Assembly: GCF_007655305.1 (NCBI RefSeq)
Contig: NZ_VLOG01000065.1
Span: 1-64,000 of the forward strand
Length of the DNA stretch: 64,000 bases
Direction of reading: 5' to 3'
From: Algoriphagus algorifonticola
GTDB lineage: Bacteria; Bacteroidota; Bacteroidia; Cytophagales; Cyclobacteriaceae
Each line of letters opens with the position of its first letter. Positions within the stretch are counted from its first letter, which is position 1. Below, piece after piece: positions 35,586 through 47,000 of the stretch. The notes beneath the pieces are model-generated. The model saw only the letters and a list, made by a program, of their open reading frames with translations, was not told the DNA's origin and did no database searches. The position numbers were made by a program, and so were the translations under genes.

Positions 35586-36295
35586 TCTCATTTTTCCGAA
35601 AAATCCGTCAAAAACTGCTGCATGAAAATCGAATTACTCGCTATTTGGTTTACGCGCTCGGAGAAATATTTTTAGTAGTCATCGGAATATTGATCGCTCT
35701 ACAAGTGAATAACTGGAATGAAAGCAGGAAATCAAGAAATTTTGAGCAAGAGATTCTTTCACTCATTGATCAAAATCTAAGTCGTGACTCTAGCGTGATT
35801 GCTGCGGAGCTACAAAAAGCTCTCATCGCCAATGCGACCACTGATTCCATTTTAAATCAAGTGGAGAAAGGAGTTTTTGAGGAGAATCTCTATGTATGGA
35901 TGGCCAAGGTCATTCGGTTTGAGAGGTTCAAATCTCAGTCCAGTGGCTTTGAAGTTTTAAAATCCAAGGGAATTGATGCGATTTCTGATAAGGATCTCCA
36001 AATCGATTTAATCAACTACTATGATGAAGTCCTATTCCGCCTAAGTCAAGCCATTTTGGATGTTGAAAATTCATTCAATGCAGATTGGATTCCAGTGGTC
36101 AAAAGTGAATTCTATGATTTTGATTATGAAGACCGGTTGGAACCTCGAAATCTGGAGGATTTTTTTAAAAATCCTAGTCATATCATTCTCTTCAAAATGT
36201 TTCAGGATAATCGAGAGGGCTCAATTAGTAGAATGGAAATTGCATTAGCTGAAATTTCCAGCTTGAGAACATCCATAAAAAATCAGCTGAAATGA
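35582..36295 (+). CDS. DUF6090 membrane protein, member 8
   Basis: The 237-aa protein overlaps member 7 as ATGA. Start and helix are MISFFRKIRQKLLHENR and GEIFLVVIGILIALQVN. The mid-motif LKSKGIDAISDKDLQID (near 125) resembles that of divergent member 6, so the two may share a periplasmic partner type. The C-terminal part is acidic and helical. Confidence 0.84.
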   Translation: MISFFRKIRQKLLHENRITRYLVYALGEIFLVVIGILIALQVNNWNESRKSRNFEQEILSLIDQNLSRDSSVIAAELQKALIANATTDSILNQVEKGVFEENLYVWMAKVIRFERFKSQSSGFEVLKSKGIDAISDKDLQIDLINYYDEVLFRLSQAILDVENSFNADWIPVVKSEFYDFDYEDRLEPRNLEDFFKNPSHIILFKMFQDNREGSISRMEIALAEISSLRTSIKNQLK

Positions 36296-37095
36296 TCTCC
36301 TTTTATCGTAGAATCCGCAAAAGACTGCTAAAGGAAAATAGGATTACTAGGTATTTAACCTATGCTTTGGGGGAGATCGTATTGGTGACAATTGGAATTT
36401 TGATCGCTCTCCAGATCAATACCTGGAAAGAAGAACGAAATGATCATAAAAGAGAAATTTCCTTTTATCAATCAGTTTTGATTGATCTTGAAAGTGATCA
36501 GCAAAAATTAGAAACTCAAACAAAATTTTATCAAAACAGAATTGAAAACCTTACCTGGTTACTCAAAGAAATAAGACAACCTAATGATGCAATTAATCCT
36601 GGGGATTTTGGAAAACACACCGAGCCTCTGTATTACAGCGAGTCCGCGATTAGCTTTGATACCAGTTATGAAGCTGCCAAAAGTGCTGGATCAATTGCTG
36701 CTTTTTCCAATAAAATACTACTGAAACAATTGGTAGAATACTATTCCAGTTTTCAGGAAATCGAAAATGTACTGACCTCCACCCTCCGATTTATTGAAAG
36801 CACTTTTGAACCTCTGATGGCAAGTTTACCGAATAACTTTTTGGATAAGGAAAGTTCAGACCAAGTCTTGATCAGTCAGGGCAATCAAAATTTTTATCTC
36901 CTGTTAGAATCTGTCGAAGACCAAAGACCCGGAGTATCCCCAGAGGAACTTAAAAAATTTCTAAATCAACCGGAATTTGAATCCTATGTGGTCGCGGATT
37001 TGGGCAGGTCTTTTAATATGATAAGCAAACTGGAAAGTAGAATTACGCAGTTACAATCCATTCAAAAAAATATAAAGCAATATCTTGAAAGCTAG
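36292..37095 (+). CDS. DUF6090 membrane protein, member 9
   Basis: The 267-aa protein overlaps member 8 as ATGA and ends the upstream DUF6090 array. Start MISFYRRIRKRLLKENR is more basic than in neighbours; helix GEIVLVTIGILIALQIN. The mid-motif is weak (AKSAGSIAAFSNKILLK near 129). It is followed by 471 bases without a gene before the first giant kinase. Confidence 0.84.
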   Translation: MISFYRRIRKRLLKENRITRYLTYALGEIVLVTIGILIALQINTWKEERNDHKREISFYQSVLIDLESDQQKLETQTKFYQNRIENLTWLLKEIRQPNDAINPGDFGKHTEPLYYSESAISFDTSYEAAKSAGSIAAFSNKILLKQLVEYYSSFQEIENVLTSTLRFIESTFEPLMASLPNNFLDKESSDQVLISQGNQNFYLLLESVEDQRPGVSPEELKKFLNQPEFESYVVADLGRSFNMISKLESRITQLQSIQKNIKQYLES

Positions 37096-37566
37096 CTCTC
37101 CCACGGCGACTTGTATTTTTTAATATATGTATAGCTTTCTTACCAGTAACAACCAAATACGGCTTTTTGTCAGCTAAATGGATCAGAATCCGGAAGCTTC
37201 GGTCTTCGGTCATCGGTCTTCCAATCGGTCAAACAAAGAAAATATGGCAACTGGCATGATTGCGGATAATCAGATTTTAATAAAAACATAACTAGTTTAA
37301 CTTGTTAAATGTCGAAATAAATTGAAAATCAGATACATAATTAGTGGTTTATAACCTGTATTTTGTATTTTAAAGCAGCCAACTTTTATTTTCCTAAGCC
37401 ACTTAGCCTTTTACCAAAAACACAGGCAATTCAACTAAACATAAAATAGGCAAAAACCCCAAAGTTTTTCCCTCACCTTTCACTATTGGATAGTAAAAAC
37501 TCCAACAAATATAGGTGAATAGGAAGCTCTCTGGATCCTGCTTAAAATTCTTTTTAGACATAGAAA
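37096..37566. other. Gene-free stretch of 471 bases upstream of the giant kinase
   Basis: Includes a short TCGGTC-rich segment (about 37197-37230, CGGTCTTCGG with TCATCGGTC), a TTTTGTATTTTAA block (37361-37373) shared with the 27.4-kb promoter, and a leader of about 190 bases with a weak hairpin CAAAAAC/GTTTTT near 37450-37470. No gene is apparent. Confidence 0.5.
37344..37373 (+). promoter_or_regulatory. Putative promoter of the giant-kinase operon
   Basis: TATTTTAA (37366-37373) within TTTTGTATTTTA is identical over 12 bases to the block at 27421-27432. The -33 side is weak (GTGG at about 37344 instead of TTTG), so an activator may be needed or the element may be an operator. Confidence 0.35.
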
Positions 37567-40500
37567 ATGATAGATATTGATGCTTCGAGGGAAGCTTCGG
37601 CCTTGAAAGTTTACCATAAATTTTGGGACAGCTATATCAAGGGGAATATTCCCATTTTTTCCTCCACACTGGATGAGGATTTTGAGATGATTGGTACCTC
37701 TGAAACGGAGGTGTGCCACAATAAGGCTGAGGGTATAGCTTTTTTTAAAAATCAGATCGAGGAGATTGTAGGAAAAGCAGAAATGAGAAACAGAAACATC
37801 ATTACCAAAGCCATTGGGGAGATGTTTTTGATCATAGAGAATTGCGATATCTACGTGATTTCTGAGCCAGAATGGACCTTTTATTCCAAATTAAGGATTT
37901 CCACATTGCTTCACGAGACGCCCTTAGGTTGGAAAGTCCTACACCAACATGGATCACTTCCGGACATGAAGGTTGAAGACGGGGAAACCATGGCCTTGGA
38001 AAAGGTCTCTCAGGAGAATCTTGAGCTCAGACAGGCAGTCAAAAGAAGAACCACAGAGCTGGAGAATAAAACCAAGGAACTGGAAATTGAAGCTGCTTTG
38101 GAGCGCGTTCGAGCCGTGGCTATGAGTATGAAAAAGCCTGATGACATGCTGGATGTTTGTCAAATCATAGCTGACCAATTGAAAGCTTTTGGAGTGGAGC
38201 AAATCCGGAATGTTCAAACTGCCATCATCGATGAGGAAAAGGGTCATTACCTCTGCTATCAACACTTTCCAGCCTATGAAAAAGCGGTAGTAGAACTGAC
38301 CGAATATTTCAAAAGTCCAGTAGAACATGAAATGGTTCGGCAAATGTTAGCCTCCAAAGATGGACACTTTATAGGTAGTATTCAGGGAAAAGAACTTCGG
38401 GAGTTTGCGGCCCATAGAAAAGAAGAAAATCATTTTTCAGACCCACTTTTGGACCAATCTCAGGAACTGAGCTATTGCTTTCTTTCTATTGGAAAAGGTG
38501 GTTTGGGGCTTTCGCTTTATCAAGCATTAAACCAGGAAGTACTGCATATATTCAAGCGCTTTCATCAGGTATTTACTCTTGCGTACAGGCGCTTTCTGGA
38601 TATTCAACAGGCAGAGGAGCAAGCGCGGGAAGCTAAAATTGAAGCGGCGCTGGAGAGAGTTCGTTCCAAGAGTTTGGCTATGCATCAAACCAGCGAATTG
38701 CAATCTGTCATTCATACCGTACATGAAGAATTGCTTCGCTTGAATCTCTCAATTTTCGGCGGCTCATTTATCGTGATCAACAGTGAGCTGGATACAGAAC
38801 TCAAGTGTTGGGGAGCTGGGGGCACGGCTGAAACGTCTGAAGAAATTCATATTCCCCGCTATGATAAGCCTTTCTATACCAACCTGCTTGAAAGAGTTAA
38901 GAAAGGACCCAGTTTCTTCACTGAGGAATTTACCTTCGAAGAAAAAGTTGAATTTTTTACCTTTTTGTTTAATCACCAACCTTGGTCTTCGCTCAGTAAG
39001 AAAGAGAAAAAACAGACCTTGGAAACTACAGGAGGATATACCCGATCCTGTGTGGTATCTGAACATACCAGCATTTTTATCATCAATCATGAAGGTGTTC
39101 CATTTTCGGAGGCGGATAATGCCATACTGAAACGTTTTGGGAGAGTATTTGAGCAATCCTATACCCGATTTCTAGACCTAAAAAAAGCAGAAGAGCAGGC
39201 TCGGGAAGCACGGATAGAATCTGCATTGGAGCGGGTCCGATCGCGTAGCCTCGCGATGCATCATTCTTCGGAATTATCCTCGGTAGTGGACGCCCTTTTG
39301 CAGGAATTTACCGGACTTGATTTTACCCTGACCTTTTGCATCATCAACCTGATCGATGGAGATGACCTGTCCAACACGGTTTGGGCAGCCAATCCTGAAA
39401 CCGGTAAAGATGCGGAGTCCTATTACATGAAGTTTGAGGATTATGATTTTCATCGGGCCATGTGGAATGCCTGGAAAGCTCAGGACAAGCGATTTGTATA
39501 TGTGCTGGAAGGGGAAGAGAAAAAGATCTATGATGAATATCTCTATTCCGAAACGGAATTCAAACGCTTTCCCAAGCATGTGCAGGAGGCTAATAAAAGC
39601 TTGGAAAGGTATGTGGCTGGTTTTACATTTTTCAAGTATAGTGGACTGCAAACAGTCAGTGTAAACCCAATCTCAGAGGAAGAATTGGCTATACTTGAGC
39701 GATTCGGTAAAGTATTCGAGCAAGCTTACATCCGCTTCCTGGATCTGCAAAAAGCCGAAGCACAAGCCAGAGAAGCACAGATCGAAACGGCTCTTGAAAA
39801 AGTGAGAAGCCGTAGCATGGGCATGCAAAAAAGTGATGAGCTGGCAGATCTTTCTTTAGAATTGGTCAAGCAGGTTCAAGCTTTAGGAGTGGAAACTTGG
39901 TTTTGCGCTTTTAACATTTACGATGAAAATGGTGAGGAGTCCATTGAATGGGGAAGTAATGGCCAGTCTACTTTCCCCAGATATAAAACTCCCAGAGAAA
40001 ATGTCTTTTTGGATTACTATAAAGCTGGTCAAAGAGGTGAAACCCTTTTGATCAATGAAATTAGCGAGGAAGAATGTCCTTCACATTACGAATATCTCTG
40101 CAGTCTTCCCGGAGTAGGTGATCAGTTGCTCAAGATGAAAGCAGCTGGAATTTCTTTTCCCAAGTACCAAATAGACCACGTAGCTTTTTTCAAATATGGC
40201 TACATTCTATTTATCACTTATGAGCCTGTGCCTGAATCTCACTCAGTTTTCAAGCGATTCGCCCAGGTCTTTGAACAAACTTATACTCGGTTTTTAGACC
40301 TTCAGAGAGCTGAGGCTCAAACCAGGAAATCAGAAATCGAGGTTGCAGTAGAGCGGGTTCGGGCCCAATCCATGGCTATGCATCATCCAGACGATCTCGA
40401 CAAAGTAAACAAAGAACTATTAAGCCAACTTCAATGGCTTCAGATACAAGGACTTTCCGGAGTTACTTTTTATCTGGTCGAAGAAAATGGATGGGTGAAA

Positions 40501-43500
40501 GCCTGGGATTTTTCAAGTCCTGGAAATATTGGAAATCAGACCAGCTATACGTTTCAGTTTGATTCCAACAAGCATGAAATGTTAGGATTTCCCTTTAAAA
40601 TCCTGGTAAATACTGACCTAGACTACTTCATTGCTGATTATCCCCTTGAAAAACTAAAAAAGGCATTACCTGAGTTAGAAGAAATCGACCCTGCTGTTGC
40701 CGAAATATTTACAAATGCTATAGAAACTGGAGCATTAAGCCATCAATGGTCAGCCTGTGCGAGAATTTCCAGTGGAATGCTTGGAGTCGACTTAACCGCC
40801 CCCCCAAGTGAAGACACAAAAACCATTGTGTTGAAAATGGCAGGAGCATTCAACCAGGCTTATACCCGCTTCCTGGATCTTCAAAAAGCAGAAGCTCAGG
40901 CAAGAGAAGCCCAAATTGAATCAGCGCTGGAAAGAGTAAGAAGTCGCTCCATGGCGATGCATAATAGTAATGAAATAGGAGATGTGGCGATGATTCTCTT
41001 TCAACAACTCAAGAGTTTAGGCGGAGAGCTTTGGGGTACGGGGTTCGGTTTCTGTGAAAAAGATTCGGCGGTCGATGAATTCTGGTTTGCCAATGAAAAT
41101 GGCATCATGCCTCATTTAAAAATCCCTAACAATGTGGACCCAGCACATAAGCAAATGTATGAGGGCTGGAAGAAAAACCTTGACTTTCTATCTATTGAAA
41201 ATGGTGGTAAGGAGCTAAGAAATCATTATAAATATATGCTCACAGTTCCTGATGTCCAGCCCATTTTCCAAGGAATATTAGATCAGGGTATTGAATTTCC
41301 AACATGGCAAAAATGGCATGCCGCCTATTTTAAATATGGGTATATGCTAGTCATCACGACTGAAACCTATGAAGACGAAAAGGTTTTCACACGGTTTGCT
41401 AGGGTGTTTGAACAAGCTTATACCCGATTCCTTGATTTACAAAAGGCCGAAGCTCAGGCAAGGGAAGCCCGGATTGAAGCTGCTCTGGAACGGACAAGAA
41501 CTCAGAGTATGCTTATGAAGCATTCCGATGAGATCAAATCCATTTCAACAATTTTTCATCAGCAATTACTTGAATTAGACATCCCCTCTGAGTTTTCCTA
41601 TGTATGGCTTCCCGACGAACCCAATAGTGAACATCAATTTTGGGCAAGTTGGTCGGAAGAAGAAAATGGGAAAGCAATTTACCTGAGCAAACAAGTTACC
41701 TATCCACTCGACAAGTCAGAACCTTATACTAAAGCATGTTTTGAGGCTTGGGCACAACCTGAGGTTTTGTTGGAAGAGTTTATTTCTCCGCCAGAAGTAG
41801 CAGGGTTTTTTGAGGTTTGGCAGGAATTACTTGAAGGGGCAGAAAAATTAAAAGCAGAATATTTTCCTGAAGGAATCTTCTATTCCGAAGCTTACATGCG
41901 ATTCGGATGTTTTGGTATCAATATCAGACGTAGGCTAACCCCAGAGGAAAAGTCCATCCTCAAAAGATTCTCCATTGAATTTGAAAGGGCTTATACCCGA
42001 TTCTTAGACCTTAAAAAAGCAGAAGAGCAAGCCCGGGAAGCACAGATTGAGCTGGCGGTTGAAAGAGTACGGGCAAGAGCTTTAGCGATGTACCAATCAG
42101 GGGAAATTCTCGAAGTGGTTCACAAGCTGAAAGAGGAAATTATGAGTTTGAATATTCCTCAGGTGGCGGCTGCCACTATTCACTTGAAAGAATCTAACGG
42201 GCGATGCAGAGTTTGGGATCTCACTTCACTGGAATTGAAAGAAGAAGATCTCCATCTTCCACTTGATGTAAGTTTTAGGCTAGACGATACTCACCCGGAT
42301 TTTTTTATGCGAAAAATCTGGGCACACACTGAAGGCTATTTTGTGGTTATCCAGAAAAAAAGAGACTTCCCGCATACTGTCCAATGGCTTAAAGACAATG
42401 GGCATCCTGAGCAAGCTGAAGAGGCCCGGATATTTTTTGACACAACTCAATTGGAGCAAGCCTATCATCCCACAGTACCCTTGAAAAATGGGAGAATGAG
42501 TCTGGATTTGCTTGAGCCTCCACAGGATGAAGTTGCATCCATTCTGAAAAAAATGGCTGCAGCTTTTGACTTGGCCTATAAGAGATTTGAGGATCTTCAA
42601 AAGGCCGAAGCGCAAGCAAAAGAAGCGCAAATCGAACTATCGCTGGAAAGGATACGATCCAAGGTCACATCCATGCAGGAATCCACCGACTTACTAGACA
42701 TCATGGTCAGTATTCGTAGTGAATTTGTTTCACTTGGCCACGAAGCTCAATATTTCTGGTACATGCGTTGGCTTCCTAGCAAATATGAGAAAGCCATGAC
42801 CTCTGGAGATGGTACACAAGTAGGAATGGTCATGTCCTTACCTCGGCATATTCATGGAGATATCCCATTGGTTGCAGATTGGGAACGTGGCAATGAACCA
42901 ACCCTGATTTTTCCAATGGATGTAGACACCGCCATGGACTATGTTCAAAAAATGGTCTCCTTAGGCGATTTTGAAAAGGTAGACCCAAATGCCCCAACCA
43001 TGGATGACATCAGGCATATTGGAGGGCTTACTTTTATTATGGCAAAGACATCTCAAGGAGAAATCGGCTATAGTTTGCCCGGCTATGTACCTAATCCTCC
43101 TGAGGAAGCAGTAAGCACCTTGGCCCGATTTGCAGGTGTTTTTGACTTGGCATACAAGCGTTTTGAGGACTTGAAAAAGGCAGAAAAAGATTTAATAGCT
43201 ATAAAAGCCGCTAAATCCAAAGCTGAATCTGCTTTGAAAGAGTTGAAAGCTGCCCAGGAGCAATTGGTCCAGCAGGAAAAGCTGGCGAGCCTAGGACAGC
43301 TGACCGCAGGTATTGCCCATGAGATTAAAAACCCTTTGAATTTCGTGAATAACTTCTCTGAGTTGAGCAAGGAACTGATAGAGGAAGTTTTTGAAGAGTT
43401 GGAAAAACTTGATGAATCGGATATCAAACAAGAAATTATGGACATCTTAACAGATGTCCAAAGCAATCTGACCAAAGTTCATGAGCACGGTAGCCGGGCA

Positions 43501-44040
43501 GATGGGATCGTAAAATCCATGCTGCAGCACAGTAGGGGAAGTGCTGGAAAAACAAGCGCAATCCGAGTAAACGAATTCGTAAAAGAATTTAGCAATCTGG
43601 CTTTCCATGGCATGAGGGCGGGAAAAAATCCAATCAACGTCAATCTGGATTTTGATTTGGATGAGAATGCCGGAGAGGTAACACTCGTGATGGAGGATTT
43701 TTCAAGAGTTATTTTGAACATCGCAAACAACGCCTTTGATGCGATGCATGACAAGCAGAACTCTTCCAAAAACGGGGAATATCTACCTAGTCTGAAAATC
43801 AAAACAAAACGGCTGAAAAACAAGGTGCTGATCAGTATCCAAGACAATGGCCCAGGGATTCCAGAGGATATCAAGGACAAAATCCTCCAGCCATTCTTTA
43901 CAACTAAAAAGGGAACAGATGGGACAGGTCTCGGCCTGAGTATTACCCATGATATAGTAAAAGCTCATGGGGGAGAAATTAAAATTGAAAGTAAACCCGG
44001 CGATGGAGCAAGTTTTCTTATCTCATTACCTATAAGCTAA
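37567..44040 (+). CDS. Giant soluble histidine kinase with NTF2-like domain and nine tandem sensor modules
   Basis: The 2157-aa protein has no signal peptide or membrane helix. Residues 1-140 look NTF2/SnoaL-like (MIGTSETEV ... [12 protein letters not shown]). Nine modules of about 185-190 residues follow. Each begins with a helical linker of the form [20 protein letters not shown] and ends with [16 protein letters not shown]; linkers start near residues 169, 345, 534, 725, 912, 1102, 1287, 1479 and 1675. The module bodies are alpha/beta and GAF-like in size, but their fold is not proven. The kinase core has His1918 in [28 protein letters not shown] and [11 protein letters not shown]. There is no receiver domain. 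It probably integrates several cytosolic signals. The second giant kinase begins six bases after its stop. Confidence 0.88.
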   Translation: MIDIDASREASALKVYHKFWDSYIKGNIPIFSSTLDEDFEMIGTSETEVCHNKAEGIAFFKNQIEEIVGKAEMRNRNIITKAIGEMFLIIENCDIYVISEPEWTFYSKLRISTLLHETPLGWKVLHQHGSLPDMKVEDGETMALEKVSQENLELRQAVKRRTTELENKTKELEIEAALERVRAVAMSMKKPDDMLDVCQIIADQLKAFGVEQIRNVQTAIIDEEKGHYLCYQHFPAYEKAVVELTEYFKSPVEHEMVRQMLASKDGHFIGSIQGKELREFAAHRKEENHFSDPLLDQSQELSYCFLSIGKGGLGLSLYQALNQEVLHIFKRFHQVFTLAYRRFLDIQQAEEQAREAKIEAALERVRSKSLAMHQTSELQSVIHTVHEELLRLNLSIFGGSFIVINSELDTELKCWGAGGTAETSEEIHIPRYDKPFYTNLLERVKKGPSFFTEEFTFEEKVEFFTFLFNHQPWSSLSKKEKKQTLETTGGYTRSCVVSEHTSIFIINHEGVPFSEADNAILKRFGRVFEQSYTRFLDLKKAEEQAREARIESALERVRSRSLAMHHSSELSSVVDALLQEFTGLDFTLTFCIINLIDGDDLSNTVWAANPETGKDAESYYMKFEDYDFHRAMWNAWKAQDKRFVYVLEGEEKKIYDEYLYSETEFKRFPKHVQEANKSLERYVAGFTFFKYSGLQTVSVNPISEEELAILERFGKVFEQAYIRFLDLQKAEAQAREAQIETALEKVRSRSMGMQKSDELADLSLELVKQVQALGVETWFCAFNIYDENGEESIEWGSNGQSTFPRYKTPRENVFLDYYKAGQRGETLLINEISEEECPSHYEYLCSLPGVGDQLLKMKAAGISFPKYQIDHVAFFKYGYILFITYEPVPESHSVFKRFAQVFEQTYTRFLDLQRAEAQTRKSEIEVAVERVRAQSMAMHHPDDLDKVNKELLSQLQWLQIQGLSGVTFYLVEENGWVKAWDFSSPGNIGNQTSYTFQFDSNKHEMLGFPFKILVNTDLDYFIADYPLEKLKKALPELEEIDPAVAEIFTNAIETGALSHQWSACARISSGMLGVDLTAPPSEDTKTIVLKMAGAFNQAYTRFLDLQKAEAQAREAQIESALERVRSRSMAMHNSNEIGDVAMILFQQLKSLGGELWGTGFGFCEKDSAVDEFWFANENGIMPHLKIPNNVDPAHKQMYEGWKKNLDFLSIENGGKELRNHYKYMLTVPDVQPIFQGILDQGIEFPTWQKWHAAYFKYGYMLVITTETYEDEKVFTRFARVFEQAYTRFLDLQKAEAQAREARIEAALERTRTQSMLMKHSDEIKSISTIFHQQLLELDIPSEFSYVWLPDEPNSEHQFWASWSEEENGKAIYLSKQVTYPLDKSEPYTKACFEAWAQPEVLLEEFISPPEVAGFFEVWQELLEGAEKLKAEYFPEGIFYSEAYMRFGCFGINIRRRLTPEEKSILKRFSIEFERAYTRFLDLKKAEEQAREAQIELAVERVRARALAMYQSGEILEVVHKLKEEIMSLNIPQVAAATIHLKESNGRCRVWDLTSLELKEEDLHLPLDVSFRLDDTHPDFFMRKIWAHTEGYFVVIQKKRDFPHTVQWLKDNGHPEQAEEARIFFDTTQLEQAYHPTVPLKNGRMSLDLLEPPQDEVASILKKMAAAFDLAYKRFEDLQKAEAQAKEAQIELSLERIRSKVTSMQESTDLLDIMVSIRSEFVSLGHEAQYFWYMRWLPSKYEKAMTSGDGTQVGMVMSLPRHIHGDIPLVADWERGNEPTLIFPMDVDTAMDYVQKMVSLGDFEKVDPNAPTMDDIRHIGGLTFIMAKTSQGEIGYSLPGYVPNPPEEAVSTLARFAGVFDLAYKRFEDLKKAEKDLIAIKAAKSKAESALKELKAAQEQLVQQEKLASLGQLTAGIAHEIKNPLNFVNNFSELSKELIEEVFEELEKLDESDIKQEIMDILTDVQSNLTKVHEHGSRADGIVKSMLQHSRGSAGKTSAIRVNEFVKEFSNLAFHGMRAGKNPINVNLDFDLDENAGEVTLVMEDFSRVILNIANNAFDAMHDKQNSSKNGEYLPSLKIKTKRLKNKVLISIQDNGPGIPEDIKDKILQPFFTTKKGTDGTGLGLSITHDIVKAHGGEIKIESKPGDGASFLISLPIS

Positions 44041-44046
44041 TACCAG

Positions 44047-47000
44047 ATGGAAAGAGCGAAAAAAGAACTTTTGGAAAAGACCTATCGGGAATTTATGGAG
44101 GTAGGATTAGAGTCCAATGAACCAAAACTTTTGGAGGGACTGGTGGATAAGAACATCATGGGTTTTGGGACAGCGATTGATGAGAAAATCCTAGGCATTG
44201 AGGAGTTTAAAAATCTGCTAATCAATCAAAAAATCCAAAGTCAGGGTTTGGACATTGCATGGAGGAGTGAGCCGGTTCATCGTTTTATTTCTGAAGATGA
44301 AAATTCCGCGGTGTATGCAGAAAACATTTATGCAACCATCAAAACCGGGGAAGAAGCAGTTGAGATGTTCATGCGCTTTTCTTCAGTATTGAATTATTCT
44401 AATAAGCAATGGAAAGTAGTCCACTGGCATGGTTCAAAACCTGAACAAGTGGCAAGTGAAAAGGATACCTGGGGGATCGACATTTGGAAACAAAAGACTG
44501 AGGAGCTAGAAAAACTAGTCGAAGAAAAAACTGCCGATTTACTGAAAAAAAACCGGGAACTGGAAATTGAAGCAGCAATCGAACGTGTGCGGGCACGGAC
44601 GATGGCCATGCAGCACAGTGATGAACTGATGGAAACATCAGAATTGATGTTTGAGCAAATAAAAAATCTTGGTATTGAATTATGGTCTTGCGGATTTAGC
44701 TTATGGTATGGTGATGACAGTTATTTTTTAGGGTACAATCCGGGGCCAAATGGGAAATTGGGCAATCCCCTTAAGATCCCACTTACAGAAGATATATTCT
44801 TTACTACAATTCGTGAGGCTAAACGTAGAGGTGATGAGTTCCTCGTTTTCGAATCCGAAGGGGAATCGCTGGCTCAAACTTACCGCTATATGGATGGTCT
44901 ACCTGTGGTAGGTGAAACCATGCGTAGCTTTGTGGAAGCCGGATTTCCACTACCAACATTCCAAGTGACCCATTGTGGATTTTTCACAAATGGTCACTTG
45001 ATGTTCATTTTGCAAGAACACAATTCTGAAGCCGTTGATATTTTCAAGCGCTTCACCAAGGTCTTTAATCAAACCTATACCCGCTTCCTCGACCTTCAAA
45101 AGGCAGAAGCCCAAGCCCGGGAAGCACAGATTGAGGCTGCATTAGAACGAGTACGGTCAAGAACGATGGCCATGCATAAAAGTGATGAATTGCTGGAAAT
45201 AGGTGCCTTGTTATTCCAGGAAGCATCAAAACTAGGTATCAACATATTTAACTGCGGTTATGTGTTGATGGATGACGAAGCAAAAATCGGCTGGAATTAC
45301 GGGGTAAATCCTGGCGATGGAAGTATCCGGCCTTTGCCGACCGGCATCCCCCAATCGGGAACAAATGTCTTGGAGGCTATTTCTGAAAGTTGGAAAAAGC
45401 AGGAACCCTTCCTTTTGATTGAACTGGACCCGCAGGAAACCATCGAGCATCAGACCTACGTGGCTGAAAATAGTCCCAATTTTTCTCTGACCAAAGAAAA
45501 ATTGCTTGCTATCTCTCCGGAGCGAATCGCGATCCACACGTTCAATTTCAAACATGGTTACTTATTGCTGGTTGACGGTGCAAAGCTGACGGCTGGACAA
45601 CAGGATATGGCCAGACGCTTCGCCAAGGTATTCGAACAAACTTATACTCGCTTTCTCGATCTTGAAAAAGCAGAATTCCAAGCACGTGAAGCCACAATTG
45701 AAGCCGCATTGGAGAAGGTCCGTTCAAGATCACTTGCCATGCACAAAAGTGATGAATTGAATGAGGTAGTAGCTGTGCTCTTCGAAAAATTGAAAGACCT
45801 GAAAATACCATTCACAGCGGTTGGCATAGCTACAAGTATCGAAGACTCAAAAGACCTCAATGCATTTGTTTGTGGACAGAATGAAGCAGGTTTGGTCATC
45901 ACCAATTATCGTCTTCCTTACTTTGAGAATCCTGTACCGAAAGATTTATATCATGCGCTGGAAAAGCAATTGGATTTTTTTGAAGGACATTATTCTAAGG
46001 AAGAAAAAGATGCTTTTTATCATCACCTGATTGAGCATACTGAGGAATTTAAGCATTTGCCGGAGGATATTCTTCAAATGATATTCAATAGTGAGGCCTA
46101 TTGCATTTCCATGATAGCAGTCAAAAACGCTGTGTTTAACATCAATGATTTTGAAGGGAAGTCCTTAGCTCCACATGAAATTGATATTATCAATCGTTTT
46201 GCGAGGGTTTTTGAGCAAGCCTACACTCGATTTTTAGACCTCCAAAAGGCGGAAGCTCAGGCAAGGGAATCCGAAATTCAATTGGCCTTAGAAAGGGTAC
46301 GTGCCCGTTCCATGGCTATGAAAAGCACGGATGAACTGCATGAGGTACTTAGTGTTTTGTTCCGACAATTTGACCAGCTCGGAATTCATCCCATGAATGT
46401 TTACTTAAGTCTTTTTGACCGGGAAAATAGAACACTCACTTACAGAGCCTCTGGTAAGTCAAAGCATAGACAACCTCAAAAACAGGTTGTTCATGTAAAT
46501 AGTATGGAAGAGTTAAAAGGGATTTATGATAAGTTTATCAATGACAAATCCGACTCAGTAGAAGTCATTTTTTATTCCAAAGAAGTCCTTCCACAGGTTT
46601 TTGAAATATTCTCTGAAACCTTCGATGCAATGCCCGAGGATGAAAGAATGAAGCTAGAGTATTTTCCAGAAGGAGGCTATTCCATGGCAGGCTACACTCC
46701 CTTTGGGTACTTGGGCTACGACCATCTACGACCTGCCACAAGCGAGGAAAAAGAAATCCTTTCACGCTTTTGTAAAGAGTTTACAAGAGTGTATCAGCGC
46801 TTTTTGGACATCCAGAAAGCAGAAGCACAAGCCCGAGAAGCTCAAATCGAAACTTCTCTGGAGCGAATTCGAGCCCGGGCCATGGCCATGCATCATACCG
46901 ATGAGTTGACCGACGTGCTTTGTGTTCTCTTTGAGCAATTCGACCTGCTTGGAATCAATCCGGTATTGACCCATTTGACTTTATTTGATGAAGCGAATGA

